Positions 35,792 to 44,935 of a stretch of DNA of 64,000 bases are shown piece after piece. Both the position numbers and the translations under genes were made by a program. The stretch lies in the NCBI RefSeq assembly GCF_018687195.1, contig NZ_CP061321.1:310001-374000 (forward strand), read 5' to 3'. The notes beneath the pieces are model-generated. The model had not been told where the DNA came from, did no database searches, and saw only the letters and a list, made by a program, of their open reading frames with translations. How positions within the stretch are numbered: position 1 is the first letter of the stretch; each line of letters starts with the position of its first letter. This DNA is from Polynucleobacter sp. MWH-UH2A (GTDB lineage: Bacteria; Pseudomonadota; Gammaproteobacteria; Burkholderiales; Burkholderiaceae).

Positions 35792-35862
35792 GGCAAATCA
35801 AAATAAGCAAACAGAAATAAGAATTCAGAATTACAAATAAATAGGCATAAAGAGCAATAGTC

Positions 35863-36048
35863 ATGGCAATGAAAAAAACAGATCTGTATAAGAATTTAGC
35901 CTTGACTACTGCTCAACGCATGAAGAATGCAGCTAAGACCCCTAAGCCAGGGGTAGCAGAAGCGCATGTAAAATCCAAAAAAGAGCTAGCAGAGGCAAAC
36001 CCTCTGTTGGCTTCTTTGATGGGCAAGAAAAAGCCGAAGAAAAAATAA
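35863..36048 (+). CDS. Small basic protein, unknown
   Basis: The 61-residue protein is lysine- and alanine-rich, with a C-terminal KKKPKKK tail. There is no signal peptide or membrane segment. I do not recognise it, although the regular composition and clear stop support a real gene. It sits 71 bases after the HdeD-like gene and 33 bases before the TonB receptor gene. The basic tail could bind nucleic acid, but nothing else supports that. Confidence 0.5.
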   Translation: MAMKKTDLYKNLALTTAQRMKNAAKTPKPGVAEAHVKSKKELAEANPLLASLMGKKKPKKK

Positions 36049-36081
36049 TTCTTCGTAATCAGTAATTCAGAATCAAGCAGC

Positions 36082-38286
36082 ATGTCATTGAAGATTCTTC
36101 AGGCTTGGCAACTATTCCATCGTCGAGTTCGGTGGATTTCCAGCGCAGTGTCTTTACTGTTGCCATTCTTATTGTTTTTGCAGGTGAATCATTCTTGGGC
36201 GCAAATTGCACCCCCTCCTAACTACGATCAAAAGCTCAATGACATGGTGGTCAATGCCACGCGTTCGGGGACACCATTAGATGAAATGTCGCTCAATACG
36301 ACGATTCTGACGAAAGAGGTATTGGAGGCTTCTCCCGATCAGACCATTGATCAAGTACTCAAAAATGTACCAGGCGTATTTTTAAACGATGTTCCGTACT
36401 ATCAAAAAGATCCCACAGGCCAAAGCATCAATGTCCGTGGCTTAGGTTATGGCCGCACATTGGTATTAATTGACGGATTGCCAGCTAATGATGCGTTTTA
36501 TGGAACTGTGCAGTGGAACTTAGTGCCCATGTCCTCGATTGAGTCGGTAGAGTTTGTACGTGGTGGGGTCTCTAGTCTTTACGGCAACTATGGCATGGGT
36601 GGTGTTATCAATATCAATACCAAGACGCCAAAAAATAGTTCGCAAGACGTATCAGCAAGTTATGGTTCATTTGCTACTGGCAATGTGGCAGCCTCCAAAG
36701 ATCTCATTGTCTCTGATGCGATGCAGATGCGGATCTCTGCAGATTACTTCTCGAGTGAGGGCTTTCAGAACTACGCCACAATTTATCCAGGGTCGCCTAG
36801 TAATACCAAGGGCATGACAACGGATTCAACCAAAAATTCTAATATCCGTTTGCAGAATTATTTCCGCCCGACTCAAGATACCAATGGCTTTCTGCGGCTA
36901 GGCTATAGCACTATGGCAGACCTGAGTAATAACTTTGCTATTGCCCCTAATTTGATTCAAACAGCAGATGTAGCAGGGGGCACAACAACGCAGCTCGATA
37001 TTGATAAAAAAGTGCAGGTCAATGCTTACTATCAGGCGACTAATTTTTATAAGCAAACAGCCAATAGTGCCGGTACTTACATTAATGCTAACTACACAGA
37101 TCCTTATTCCACATTAGGGGCATCAGCACAATACACGCATGATCTAAAAGCCGCTGGTATTGATCAATATATCCTGGGGGTTGATGCCAGAAATATTTCT
37201 GCTTCAAACCTGACAAATAACTTATCGACTGGTGGCGCGGTTAATTCCGTTAACTATGCACAAGGACAGCAAAATTTTTACGGCTTGCTAGGACAAATCA
37301 AATCAAAAGCCAGCGCTATTCCGCTGGAGACCACTCTAGGTGCGCGCGTGGATGTATGGAATAGTCAAACCCCAACACTCTATAACGCAGGGGCAAATGG
37401 ATCCAATCCTTTGTACCAATCCATTCCAAATAAAAGCAAGACGCAGCTGAGCCCTACTTTAGGTTTGCTATACAAATTAAGTGAGGGCTGGGATTTGCGG
37501 AGTGCTGCCTATCAGGCTTTTCATGCGCCGAGCATGAATAACACTTTGCGTAGTTATGGAAATTCCACGACTGGATATACGATTGCAAATCCCAATCTCA
37601 CGCCTGAAACGATGACTGGTTACGAGGTGGGTACTGACTATCGCTGGAAGAGTGGATTTGCTCAACTCACCGCTTTTAATAACTATATTCAAAATGCGAT
37701 CACTAGCTATAAGATCACTAGCGCTAATTCAACATTTGCCTATAACTTGTGTAGCGCTAGCGGCATTTCCACGGGAACCTCTGCGGGTTGTTATGTACCC
37801 CCTACCTCCGCCTATACCAATGTCAGCTACTACACGAACCAACAAAACCTCTTAAGCCGCGGTATTGAGTTTCAATATCACCAAGATGTAAATGCACAAT
37901 GGGCTTTGGATGGAGGATATAGCTATACAAATACGATCTTGACCTGGAGCGCCACAACAGATCCTATTAATACTCAAGTCGGTGGTGTTCCTAGAAATAT
38001 GGCTAATGCAGGAATTACTTACTACCCCGTTCCTCAGGCTAGCCTGACAACAACTGTTCGCTATGTTGGCAATTCTTGGATGGCAACAGGATCCTTGCCA
38101 GTCCCTGCATATGCTGTAGTCGGCCTCAAAGCAAATTACCAACTGACCCCGCAGGCATCCGTTTTTGCTTCCGTAGTGAACTTATTTAATCGGCAATACG
38201 TGACATTTAATATTGCTTCCTCCGCAAACGCCTATCAGGCTGGTATGCCTCAAGCCATCACAGTGGGGGCGCGGTTGAATTTCTAA
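36082..38286 (+). CDS. TonB-dependent outer-membrane receptor
   Basis: The 734-residue protein has a long signal sequence with cleavage likely after WAQ near residue 41. A plug domain follows (VLKNVPGVFLND, SINVRGLGYGRTLVLIDGLP, VEFVRGGVSSLYG), then a 22-strand-type barrel rich in aromatic and small residues ending in a terminal Phe. It imports a scarce ligand using TonB energy. No siderophore genes are near. The next genes encode a PQQ-type dehydrogenase and cytochrome c, so the cofactor or the dehydrogenase substrate are candidate ligands; this is inference. Confidence 0.9.
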   Translation: MSLKILQAWQLFHRRVRWISSAVSLLLPFLLFLQVNHSWAQIAPPPNYDQKLNDMVVNATRSGTPLDEMSLNTTILTKEVLEASPDQTIDQVLKNVPGVFLNDVPYYQKDPTGQSINVRGLGYGRTLVLIDGLPANDAFYGTVQWNLVPMSSIESVEFVRGGVSSLYGNYGMGGVININTKTPKNSSQDVSASYGSFATGNVAASKDLIVSDAMQMRISADYFSSEGFQNYATIYPGSPSNTKGMTTDSTKNSNIRLQNYFRPTQDTNGFLRLGYSTMADLSNNFAIAPNLIQTADVAGGTTTQLDIDKKVQVNAYYQATNFYKQTANSAGTYINANYTDPYSTLGASAQYTHDLKAAGIDQYILGVDARNISASNLTNNLSTGGAVNSVNYAQGQQNFYGLLGQIKSKASAIPLETTLGARVDVWNSQTPTLYNAGANGSNPLYQSIPNKSKTQLSPTLGLLYKLSEGWDLRSAAYQAFHAPSMNNTLRSYGNSTTGYTIANPNLTPETMTGYEVGTDYRWKSGFAQLTAFNNYIQNAITSYKITSANSTFAYNLCSASGISTGTSAGCYVPPTSAYTNVSYYTNQQNLLSRGIEFQYHQDVNAQWALDGGYSYTNTILTWSATTDPINTQVGGVPRNMANAGITYYPVPQASLTTTVRYVGNSWMATGSLPVPAYAVVGLKANYQLTPQASVFASVVNLFNRQYVTFNIASSANAYQAGMPQAITVGARLNF

Positions 38287-38425
38287 TAACTGTAAGTAAA
38301 TTGATGCACTGCAGTAGTTTTAGGTTTTGGATAGTTATATTCAAAATGCATTAGGATTTAGCAAATCGTAGTTGCGTAGTTTGTATTAAATAAAAACAAA
38401 AGCAATAAAAACAGGAGATTTACCA

Positions 38426-39658
38426 ATGAAATTAAAAACCATTCATTCTTTGATGTTTGCTGCTGGCATGGCGGTAGCCACCCTAGCTAGTGCGCAAGCG
38501 CCGGCACCATCGCCAGTTCCAGCATCAGGCATTCCACCAACTTGGGCGCAAGGAAGAACGCCTGATGGCATGAACCCATCATTAGCACCAAATCCTCCCG
38601 GTATTTCTGCAATGCCTGCAGATGAAATTCCGGTAAGTAAATTAAAGGTGCCTGCAGGCTTCAAGATTGAACTATGGGCATCCGGTATGCCAAATGGTCG
38701 CTCAATGACTGAATCTCCAAGCGGTACAGTTTTCGTTGGTACGCGCTTTACTGGCAATGTGTATGCGGTAGTGACTAAAGACGGTAAGCGTGAAGTCAAA
38801 ACGATTGCCAAAGGCTTACACCGTCCTAATGGCGTAGCGTTTGCTAATGGCTCGCTCTATGTGGCAGAACTCTCGCGCATTATTCGTTATGACAACATCG
38901 AGCAGAACTTAGACAATCCTCCAGCTCCAGTAGTGGTGTTTGATGCTTTACCTAAGGATGAGCCACACGGCTGGAAGTTTATGAAGCTCAGCCCAGATGG
39001 CCAGTATTTGTACTTCCAGATTGGTACGCCAGCAAACATCGTGGTGCCACCTTCAACTCATGCAACGATTGTGCGTTTGAACTTGAAGACTAACATTCTA
39101 GAAACTGTTGCAACTGGAGTTCGTAATAGCGTTGGTATGGACTTCCAGCCTGGCACTAAAGAGCTTTGGTTTACCAACAATGGTCGCGATTGGGTTGCTG
39201 AAGATAAACCAGGCGATACCCTGAATCGTTTAGTGCGTCCAAAAGGGATGAACTTTGGCTATCCTCATTGCCATCAAGGCGACTTCTTGGATCCAGAGTT
39301 TGGTAAAGGCCGCTCATGCGATGAGTTTGATAAGCCTGTCTATAACTTAGGCGCACACGTAGCAGCATTGGGTATGCGTTTCTATAACGGTAAACAGTTC
39401 CCTGCCGAATACAAGGGCAATATCTTTATTGCAGAACACGGTTCATGGAATAAAACAAAACGTGTTGGTTATCAAGTGGTTCGCGTAGTGTTAGATTCCA
39501 ATAACAAAGTTGTGAAGTCTGAGCCATTTGTTACTGGTTGGTTAGAAGGCGAAAACTTCTGGGGTCGTCCAGTAGATGTGCAGATGCTCAAAGACGGATC
39601 GATGTTGGTATCCGATGATGAAACTGGCGCCATCTTCCGCGTTTCTTACGGCAAATGA
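38426..39658 (+). CDS. PQQ-dependent sugar/alcohol dehydrogenase (sorbosone dehydrogenase-like)
   Basis: The 410-residue protein has a signal peptide of about 23 residues, a proline-rich linker, and a six-bladed beta-propeller core. Recognisable parts are GTRFTGNVYAV, GLHRPNGVAF, NSVGMDFQPGTKELWFTNNG, and FIAEHGSWN near the C-terminus. These match soluble quinoprotein glucose/sorbosone dehydrogenases. It would oxidise a sugar or aldehyde in the periplasm with PQQ and pass electrons to a cytochrome c, encoded immediately downstream. A clear AGGAGA precedes the start. Confidence 0.85.
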   Translation: MKLKTIHSLMFAAGMAVATLASAQAPAPSPVPASGIPPTWAQGRTPDGMNPSLAPNPPGISAMPADEIPVSKLKVPAGFKIELWASGMPNGRSMTESPSGTVFVGTRFTGNVYAVVTKDGKREVKTIAKGLHRPNGVAFANGSLYVAELSRIIRYDNIEQNLDNPPAPVVVFDALPKDEPHGWKFMKLSPDGQYLYFQIGTPANIVVPPSTHATIVRLNLKTNILETVATGVRNSVGMDFQPGTKELWFTNNGRDWVAEDKPGDTLNRLVRPKGMNFGYPHCHQGDFLDPEFGKGRSCDEFDKPVYNLGAHVAALGMRFYNGKQFPAEYKGNIFIAEHGSWNKTKRVGYQVVRVVLDSNNKVVKSEPFVTGWLEGENFWGRPVDVQMLKDGSMLVSDDETGAIFRVSYGK

Positions 39659-40260
39659 AGCTAGTGTTAAAAACTAAGGCCATCCTTGAGGTGGCCTTTT
39701 TTACTTCCTTCGCTCTGATTGGTTGTGCAGAATCTTTCGCCGCTCCACCTGATGCGGTAGCAGGAAAGGCTAAAGCCCAAACCTGTTTTGCCTGCCATGG
39801 TGAAAACGGTATTGGCATTTCTCCCGATATTCCGAATTTAGCTGCACAACCTGCCCTCTCAATTACTTATCAATTGATTCAGTTTCGTGGCCAACAGCGT
39901 AAAGGCGGTGCAATGGAGGCTCTCGCTGCAGGATTGAATGATCAAGATATGCGCGATATTGCAGCGTATTACGCTGCCTTGCCACCTCCACCCGCAAAAT
40001 TTGGGAACGCCGACATGATTGCTAAGGGTCAGCAGATCTCTAATGTCCAGTATTGCAATTCTTGTCATGGTGCTCAGTTGCAAGGGCAAAAACATATTGC
40101 CCGTCTTGCAGGGCAATCGCCCGAGTATTTGGTGACCCAGTTAAAGAATATTCGCTCTGGTAGCCGGGTGGATATGGATGGAACGATGGGTAGTGCGGCT
40201 CGAGGTTTAAGTGATGAGGATATCGAAGCTATAGCGGCTTATGCTGCTTCGCTAAAATAG
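39655..40260 (+). CDS. Dihaem cytochrome c (c4-like)
   Basis: The 201-residue protein has a signal peptide (about residues 1-29) and two haem-binding motifs, CFACH at 44-48 and CNSCH at 134-138, in two similar halves. That is the layout of cytochrome c4. It starts at an ATG overlapping the dehydrogenase stop (ATGA) and so is the probable electron acceptor. Oddly, a strong intrinsic terminator sequence lies within its signal-peptide codons. A later GTG at 39691 would avoid the stem but removes the positively charged N-terminus. Confidence 0.85.
   Translation: MKLVLKTKAILEVAFFTSFALIGCAESFAAPPDAVAGKAKAQTCFACHGENGIGISPDIPNLAAQPALSITYQLIQFRGQQRKGGAMEALAAGLNDQDMRDIAAYYAALPPPPAKFGNADMIAKGQQISNVQYCNSCHGAQLQGQKHIARLAGQSPEYLVTQLKNIRSGSRVDMDGTMGSAARGLSDEDIEAIAAYAASLK
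39676..39702 (+). terminator. Intrinsic terminator embedded in the cytochrome c coding sequence
   Basis: AAGGCCATC (39676-39684) pairs with GGTGGCCTT (39690-39698) with one G-U pair around a five-base loop, and the stem runs into six Ts (39697-39702). This is a textbook intrinsic terminator located 18 bases after the dehydrogenase stop but inside codons 8-16 of the overlapping cytochrome gene. Confidence 0.65.
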
Positions 40261-40286
40261 GGTATTTACATTAAGCACTCTTATCC

Positions 40287-41372
40287 TTGCAGTCTAAAAA
40301 CCATTTCCTTCTGGTCGATTTTTTAAAGACCTTTGCAGCCTTAACGATCATCCTTCACCATTTCTCCAGTTATGGACAAATTGCGGAGGATGCAAGATTG
40401 CTCTTGCCAGGTTTGATGACTTGGTTGTTTGAGTATGGTCGTTATGCAGTACAAATCTTTTTAGTCATGGGTGGCTATTTGGCTGCTCAATCACTCACTC
40501 GCACCAGCAATCTTCAGAATCCTAGGGCTGTACTGAAGACAATATTTAACCGCTACCTCCGTTTATTTGCACCGTATGTGGTTGCACTGATATTGACGAT
40601 TATTTGCGCGTGGTTTGCGCGCTTTTGGGTTCAGGATGAGTTTGTGGGTGAATCTGAAACGATGGGACAGTTTTTAGCTCATCTATTTTTCTTGCAGGGG
40701 ATACTAGGCTTAGATTCGATTTCGGCTGGAGTTTGGTATGTAGCCATTGACTGGCAGTTGTACGCCATCCTAGCCATCATGTTTTCGATGTTTCCAGGGT
40801 ATCGCTCACTGATGTGGATCTTGGCGGTGTTGTGTGTCTCATCCTTATTATTTTTTAATCGCTCAGGGGTATATGAGAACTATTTCATTTACTTCATTGG
40901 GGCGTATGGCCTAGGTGTACTAGCGCAGCTTTGTAAAAACTATCCTGATCCCTTGGTAAATCGTGTAGCCAAATTCTTTTTTATTGGTATTGGATTCGTT
41001 ATTTTGATATCCACTTTTCATCAACTATGGATACGCAATATCTTGGCTTATGTGGTTGCTATCGCTCTGGTTATCTGGGGTGATTGGGCTTACAAAGATC
41101 ATGGCAAGGAACAAAGACGAGGTCATGAAAGCAGGACCCACAAAATAGTGAACGCCATTCTATGGGGGAGTAGGCGATCGTACTGCGCCTTCTTGATTCA
41201 CTTCTCTTTTGTCTTGCTTGCTAATACCTTATACATTGCTTGGGGTATGAGCCAACGTCATGAAGGTGTATTGGCTATTGCTTTAATGCTGGTGGCAATA
41301 GCGGCAAGTTGGATTGCAGCAAACTTTCTTTATCGATGGGTTGAGGTGCCGTCTCGTAGTTTGAAGCTTTAA
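40287..41372 (+). CDS. Acyltransferase-3 family membrane protein
   Basis: The 361-residue protein has about ten membrane helices. The N-terminal LKTFAALTIILHHFS contains the conserved His of the family, and FLVMGGYLAAQSL follows near residues 57-70. Members O-acetylate surface sugars or other exported molecules using a cytoplasmic acyl donor. The start is a TTG at 40287; no better codon is available before the preceding gene. It is 26 bases downstream of the cytochrome gene. A role in modifying the surface polysaccharide is possible but not shown. Confidence 0.8.
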   Translation: MQSKNHFLLVDFLKTFAALTIILHHFSSYGQIAEDARLLLPGLMTWLFEYGRYAVQIFLVMGGYLAAQSLTRTSNLQNPRAVLKTIFNRYLRLFAPYVVALILTIICAWFARFWVQDEFVGESETMGQFLAHLFFLQGILGLDSISAGVWYVAIDWQLYAILAIMFSMFPGYRSLMWILAVLCVSSLLFFNRSGVYENYFIYFIGAYGLGVLAQLCKNYPDPLVNRVAKFFFIGIGFVILISTFHQLWIRNILAYVVAIALVIWGDWAYKDHGKEQRRGHESRTHKIVNAILWGSRRSYCAFLIHFSFVLLANTLYIAWGMSQRHEGVLAIALMLVAIAASWIAANFLYRWVEVPSRSLKL

Positions 41373-41380
41373 ATAAAGCT

Positions 41381-41905
41381 TTACAGGCCCATTTCCTTTA
41401 AGACTCGAAAGATTTCTCGATAAGCCTTGGGCGGCTTATTCTGTTCTTTCTCTTTGCGGGCATTTCGAATGAGTGTGCGCATATTCTGAATATCCATATC
41501 CGGATATTGCTCAATCATTTTGGTAAATGTCTCATCATTAGCAATGAGTCGATCGCGATAGCTTTCTAGAAAATGTAACTTTGCTGTTTCTGCTTTGCTA
41601 ACGCCCTGAATTGCATCCAATCGCTTCTGGATTGCCTCAAGCTCTTCATCATCCAATGCACGCATCAGCTTGCCCAGGTATTGCTTATGACGGCGAATCG
41701 CTTCAAAACTTTTGATTCTGTTTGTTTCCGCTACTGCGTTCTTGATGGTTTCATCTAGAGGAATAGTTTTTAGTGCATCACTACTTAAAGCCGCTAAAAC
41801 CTCGGCCAACTTCTGACGCTCCGTCATTTGACGCTTTAGCTCAGACTTGCTTGGTCCTTCGTCCTCTGGAACTTTAGGGGTGCGGTTTTTTTCGTTTAGA
41901 TGCAT
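41381..41905 (-). CDS. darP: Ribosome biogenesis factor DarP/YjgA (DUF615)
   Basis: The 174-residue, highly charged helical protein matches the YjgA family. SKSELKRQM lies near the N-terminus, RHKQYLGKLMR in the middle, and the C-terminal half ends in AYREIFRVLKEM. In E. coli this protein associates with late 50S precursors. Length and motif order are normal. It is convergent with the acyltransferase gene and ends nine bases from it. Confidence 0.85.
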   Translation of the reverse strand: MHLNEKNRTPKVPEDEGPSKSELKRQMTERQKLAEVLAALSSDALKTIPLDETIKNAVAETNRIKSFEAIRRHKQYLGKLMRALDDEELEAIQKRLDAIQGVSKAETAKLHFLESYRDRLIANDETFTKMIEQYPDMDIQNMRTLIRNARKEKEQNKPPKAYREIFRVLKEMGL

Positions 41906-41936
41906 GCTTTCATTTTAGACGGCTATTGCCCGCCAG

Positions 41937-42173
41937 TTACTCTTTACTAATTTTTAATTTGAATAATTTGAGTTCCGCACTTGAGAAGAGCTGACTTCTG
42001 CCGATTGTGTTTGATGGCTTTAATCTTCCGGATTGTACGTATCTTCGCAATGTGGGAATTGAAATCTCTAAATATTCTGCAGCTTCTTCGGCCGAAAAAA
42101 TTGTATCTCTAAGATGTCCAAATACTTGCTCATGGCTAAAGACTGGGTTATTTTCTAGTTTAGTGAGAGTCAT
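41937..42173 (-). CDS. Excisionase-type MerR-like DNA-binding protein
   Basis: The 78-residue protein holds a winged-helix excisionase domain, FSAEEAAEYLEISIPTLRRYVQSGRLKPSN at about residues 26-55, whose core matches the helix-turn-helix of family HTH_17. It could be a recombination directionality factor, an antitoxin-like regulator, or a local transcription factor. No integrase or toxin gene is beside it. It diverges from a GMC oxidoreductase gene across a short region with an inverted repeat, so control of itself and that gene is most likely. Confidence 0.75.
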   Translation of the reverse strand: MTLTKLENNPVFSHEQVFGHLRDTIFSAEEAAEYLEISIPTLRRYVQSGRLKPSNTIGRSQLFSSAELKLFKLKISKE

Positions 42174-42182
42174 ATAATCGAT

Positions 42183-42198
42183 TCTATTAAATAATAGA
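42183..42198. promoter_or_regulatory. Inverted repeat between the excisionase-like and GMC genes
   Basis: TCTATT (42183-42188) and AATAGA (42193-42198) form perfect arms around AAAT. The repeat lies ten bases from the regulator start in the 56-base divergent region and is a candidate operator. Confidence 0.4.
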
Positions 42199-42229
42199 CG
42201 CTACTCTCCATAAGGTTTATTCCGAGACT

Positions 42230-43849
42230 ATGACCCGAACAGGCAATTACGACTACATCATCATTGGAGCTGGTAGCGCTGGCTGCATGTTGGCTAAGCG
42301 TCTAACTGAGAACCCAAGTAAGAAGGTGTTGCTTATTGAGGCGGGCAAGAGCGACAACTATATTTGGATTCATATTCCGGTTGGCTACCTCTATTGCATT
42401 GATAACCCCAGAGCCGATTGGCGTTTTAAGACCGTTGCCGAGAAAGGTCTTAATGGTCGCTCACTACTTTACCCTCGTGGTCGTGTGCTCGGTGGTTGTT
42501 CATCGATTAACGGCATGATCTATATGCGTGGTCAGGCCGGTGATTATGAATCTTGGGTGCAAGCGACTGGTGATGACGCATGGTCTTGGGAGAATGCACT
42601 CAAACGCTACAAATCGTTTGAGGACTATCACAGTGCTGCTAATCAATGGCATGGCAAAGGCGGTGAGTGGACAGTATCGAAACAGCGTCTGCGTTGGCCC
42701 ATCATGGATCGATTTAAGGATGCTGCTGTAGAAGCTGGTATTCCTGCGTCGGATGACTTCAATCGGGGTGATAACTTTGGCGTAGGTTATTTTGATGTGA
42801 GTCAGCGTAAAGGTTGGCGACTCAATACTTCAAAAGCATTTTTAAAAGATGCCATGAAGCGAAGTAATTTAACGGTAATTACAGAAGCAGTAGTCACAAA
42901 GCTGATGATCGACCCAGACACCAAAAATTGCAGCGGAGTGGAATATCGCAAGAACGGCGCAATTCATCAATCTTTAATCAATCAAAGTGGCGAGGTCATT
43001 TTGAGTGCTGGCGCCATTGGTAGTGTGCAGATTTTGGAGCGATCCGGTATTGGTGCTGCCGCACATTTGAATAAATTAGGAATTCCAGTGGTCGCAGATT
43101 TGCCCGGAGTTGGTGAAAATCTCCAAGACCATTTGCAATTGCGCATGGTCTATAAAGTTAGTGGCATTAAAACTCTCAACACCAAAGCCAATTCTCTTTT
43201 TGGAAAGTTGATGATTGGTTTGGAATATCTCTTAAAGCGCTCGGGCCCGATGTCAATGGCGCCATCGCAGCTAGGCGCGTTTGCATACAGCTCCTCAGAG
43301 CAAAAGAGCGCCAATGTGGAATACCATGTTCAGCCTCTATCGTTAGAGCGTTTTGGAGAAGACCTACATTCATTTAATGCATTCACGGCGAGTGTGTGTA
43401 ATTTGCGACCCACATCGCGTGGCAGTGTACATATTGCATCAACCGATCCTGAAGCGCCGCCTATCATCAATCCAAATTACTTATCAACCGATGAAGATCG
43501 CAAAGTGGCTGCAGAGTCATTACGCTTGACTCGAAAGATTGCTGAGCAAGCTGCGCTCTCACCTTACAGTCCAGAAGAGTACAAGCCGGGCATGCAATAT
43601 CAATCTGATGAGGAGTTGGTAAGGGCGGCTGGTGATATTGGTACAACCATTTTCCATCCAGTAGGCACCTGCAAAATGGGTCGTGCTGATGATCCGATGG
43701 CAGTCTTGGATTCAGAGTTGAAGGTGAGGGGCATTAGAAGATTGCGGGTGGTTGATGCGTCAGCCATGCCGACCATTACTTCTGGCAATACTGCGGCCCC
43801 CACGATGATGATTGCGCAACGTGCCGTAGAATTGCTCACGCGTGAATAG
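42230..43849 (+). CDS. GMC-family FAD oxidoreductase (choline dehydrogenase-like)
   Basis: The 539-residue protein has the FAD-binding start YIIIGAGSAGCMLAKRL and a Glu-ending strand LLIEAG. PRGRVLGGCSSINGMIYMRG is the GMC signature, and the C-terminal active-site region has GTTIFHPVGTCKMG with the catalytic His. Members oxidise choline, alcohols or aldehydes. Beyond the family the substrate is uncertain. It overlaps the following exporter gene by eight bases, suggesting a shared pathway. Confidence 0.85.
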   Translation: MTRTGNYDYIIIGAGSAGCMLAKRLTENPSKKVLLIEAGKSDNYIWIHIPVGYLYCIDNPRADWRFKTVAEKGLNGRSLLYPRGRVLGGCSSINGMIYMRGQAGDYESWVQATGDDAWSWENALKRYKSFEDYHSAANQWHGKGGEWTVSKQRLRWPIMDRFKDAAVEAGIPASDDFNRGDNFGVGYFDVSQRKGWRLNTSKAFLKDAMKRSNLTVITEAVVTKLMIDPDTKNCSGVEYRKNGAIHQSLINQSGEVILSAGAIGSVQILERSGIGAAAHLNKLGIPVVADLPGVGENLQDHLQLRMVYKVSGIKTLNTKANSLFGKLMIGLEYLLKRSGPMSMAPSQLGAFAYSSSEQKSANVEYHVQPLSLERFGEDLHSFNAFTASVCNLRPTSRGSVHIASTDPEAPPIINPNYLSTDEDRKVAAESLRLTRKIAEQAALSPYSPEEYKPGMQYQSDEELVRAAGDIGTTIFHPVGTCKMGRADDPMAVLDSELKVRGIRRLRVVDASAMPTITSGNTAAPTMMIAQRAVELLTRE

Positions 43850-44759
43850 TTCAAAAACAAAAGACCAGTCGGGTTATCAACTACCAATCAGCCATTTGCT
43901 GTTAGCTTTAGCAATTGTTGCGGTATGGGGTACGAACTTTGTCGTGATCAAAATCTCGCTTGAAAGTTTTCCGCCATTTGTATTTGCTGCTTTACGCTAC
44001 ATCTTCGCTTTTTTGCCTGCAGCTCTATTTTTTCAAAGACCCAAAATCTCTTGGAAAAATTTATATGTTTATGGCGTTGCTGTTGGAGTAGGTCAATTCG
44101 GCATTTTGTATTTTGCGATTGATGGCAATATTTCTCCGGGCTTAGCCTCCTTGGTGATTCAGACACAGGTCTTTTTCACAATCGGCTTTGCCATGCTATT
44201 TGCTAAAGAAAGTCTCAAGCTATATCAAGCGCTAGCCGTAGGGGTTGCAATGACTGGTCTTGGCATTATTGCGGTGCACACAGATTCCACGACAACATTT
44301 CTGGGTTTGGCATTAGTAGTATTTGCAGGTTTTTCATGGGGTGTAGCGAATACGACCAGTCGCCGTGCTGGCACTATCAATATGCTCGCGTATGTAGTGT
44401 GGGCTAGCGTTTATGCCATTCCCCCCTTGGTTTTGATGGCTCTAATATTCGAGGGTGGCTGGACGGTTGTGAGTGATTCTTTGATAAAGGCGCCAATAGG
44501 GGCTTGGTTAGGTGTCTTATGGCAATCCTGGGGCAATACGCTGTTTGGCTATGGTGCTTGGGCCTGGCTCTTATCAAAACACCCAGCAGCAGTTGTTGCA
44601 CCCGCACCATTATTAGTACCCATCTTCGGAATGGGGGCATCTGCCTATTTCTTGTCTGAGCCACTTCCCCCATGGAAGATCGAGGCGGCAGGGTTAGTAA
44701 TCACTGGCTTAATGGTGAATTTATTTTGGCCCAGTATTCGTAATCGATTGGCTAAGTAA
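43842..44759 (+). CDS. EamA-family (DMT) transporter
   Basis: The 305-residue protein has ten membrane helices in two EamA repeats, with AIVAVWGTNFVVIKISLE near the start of the first and AGFSWGVANTTSRR starting the second. Such transporters export amino acids and related metabolites. The GTG start at 43842 overlaps the end of the GMC oxidoreductase gene, so the two are translationally coupled. A six-base hairpin (44796-44811) follows the stop, without a clear T-run. Confidence 0.85.
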   Translation: MNSSKTKDQSGYQLPISHLLLALAIVAVWGTNFVVIKISLESFPPFVFAALRYIFAFLPAALFFQRPKISWKNLYVYGVAVGVGQFGILYFAIDGNISPGLASLVIQTQVFFTIGFAMLFAKESLKLYQALAVGVAMTGLGIIAVHTDSTTTFLGLALVVFAGFSWGVANTTSRRAGTINMLAYVVWASVYAIPPLVLMALIFEGGWTVVSDSLIKAPIGAWLGVLWQSWGNTLFGYGAWAWLLSKHPAAVVAPAPLLVPIFGMGASAYFLSEPLPPWKIEAAGLVITGLMVNLFWPSIRNRLAK

Positions 44760-44845
44760 ATTCAAAGATGAGTTGGGGGATGGATTGAGAGATAAAGCCA
44801 TCAAAATGGCTAATGTAAAACCCTAATACAAAGCTCTTTTTTTGC

Positions 44846-44855
44846 TATTGCAATA
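44846..44855. promoter_or_regulatory. Ten-base palindrome in the livK upstream region
   Basis: TATTGCAATA is a perfect palindrome 81 bases before the receptor start. A GATAAT, usable as a -10 element, lies just downstream with a weak TTTTGC at 17-base spacing. It may mark a promoter with an operator overlapping the spacer. Confidence 0.3.
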
Positions 44856-44935
44856 ACAGTAAGATAATCCTTCGTCATTCGTAGTAACTATAAAAAAGTT
44901 TTATTTCAATAGCATTTTTCAGTCATGGAGACTTT

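Noticed and set aside
41364-41381. AAGCTTTA/TAAAGCTT hairpin at the acyltransferase stop
   Set aside because: It has a two-base loop and no T-run, so it is not convincing as a terminator.
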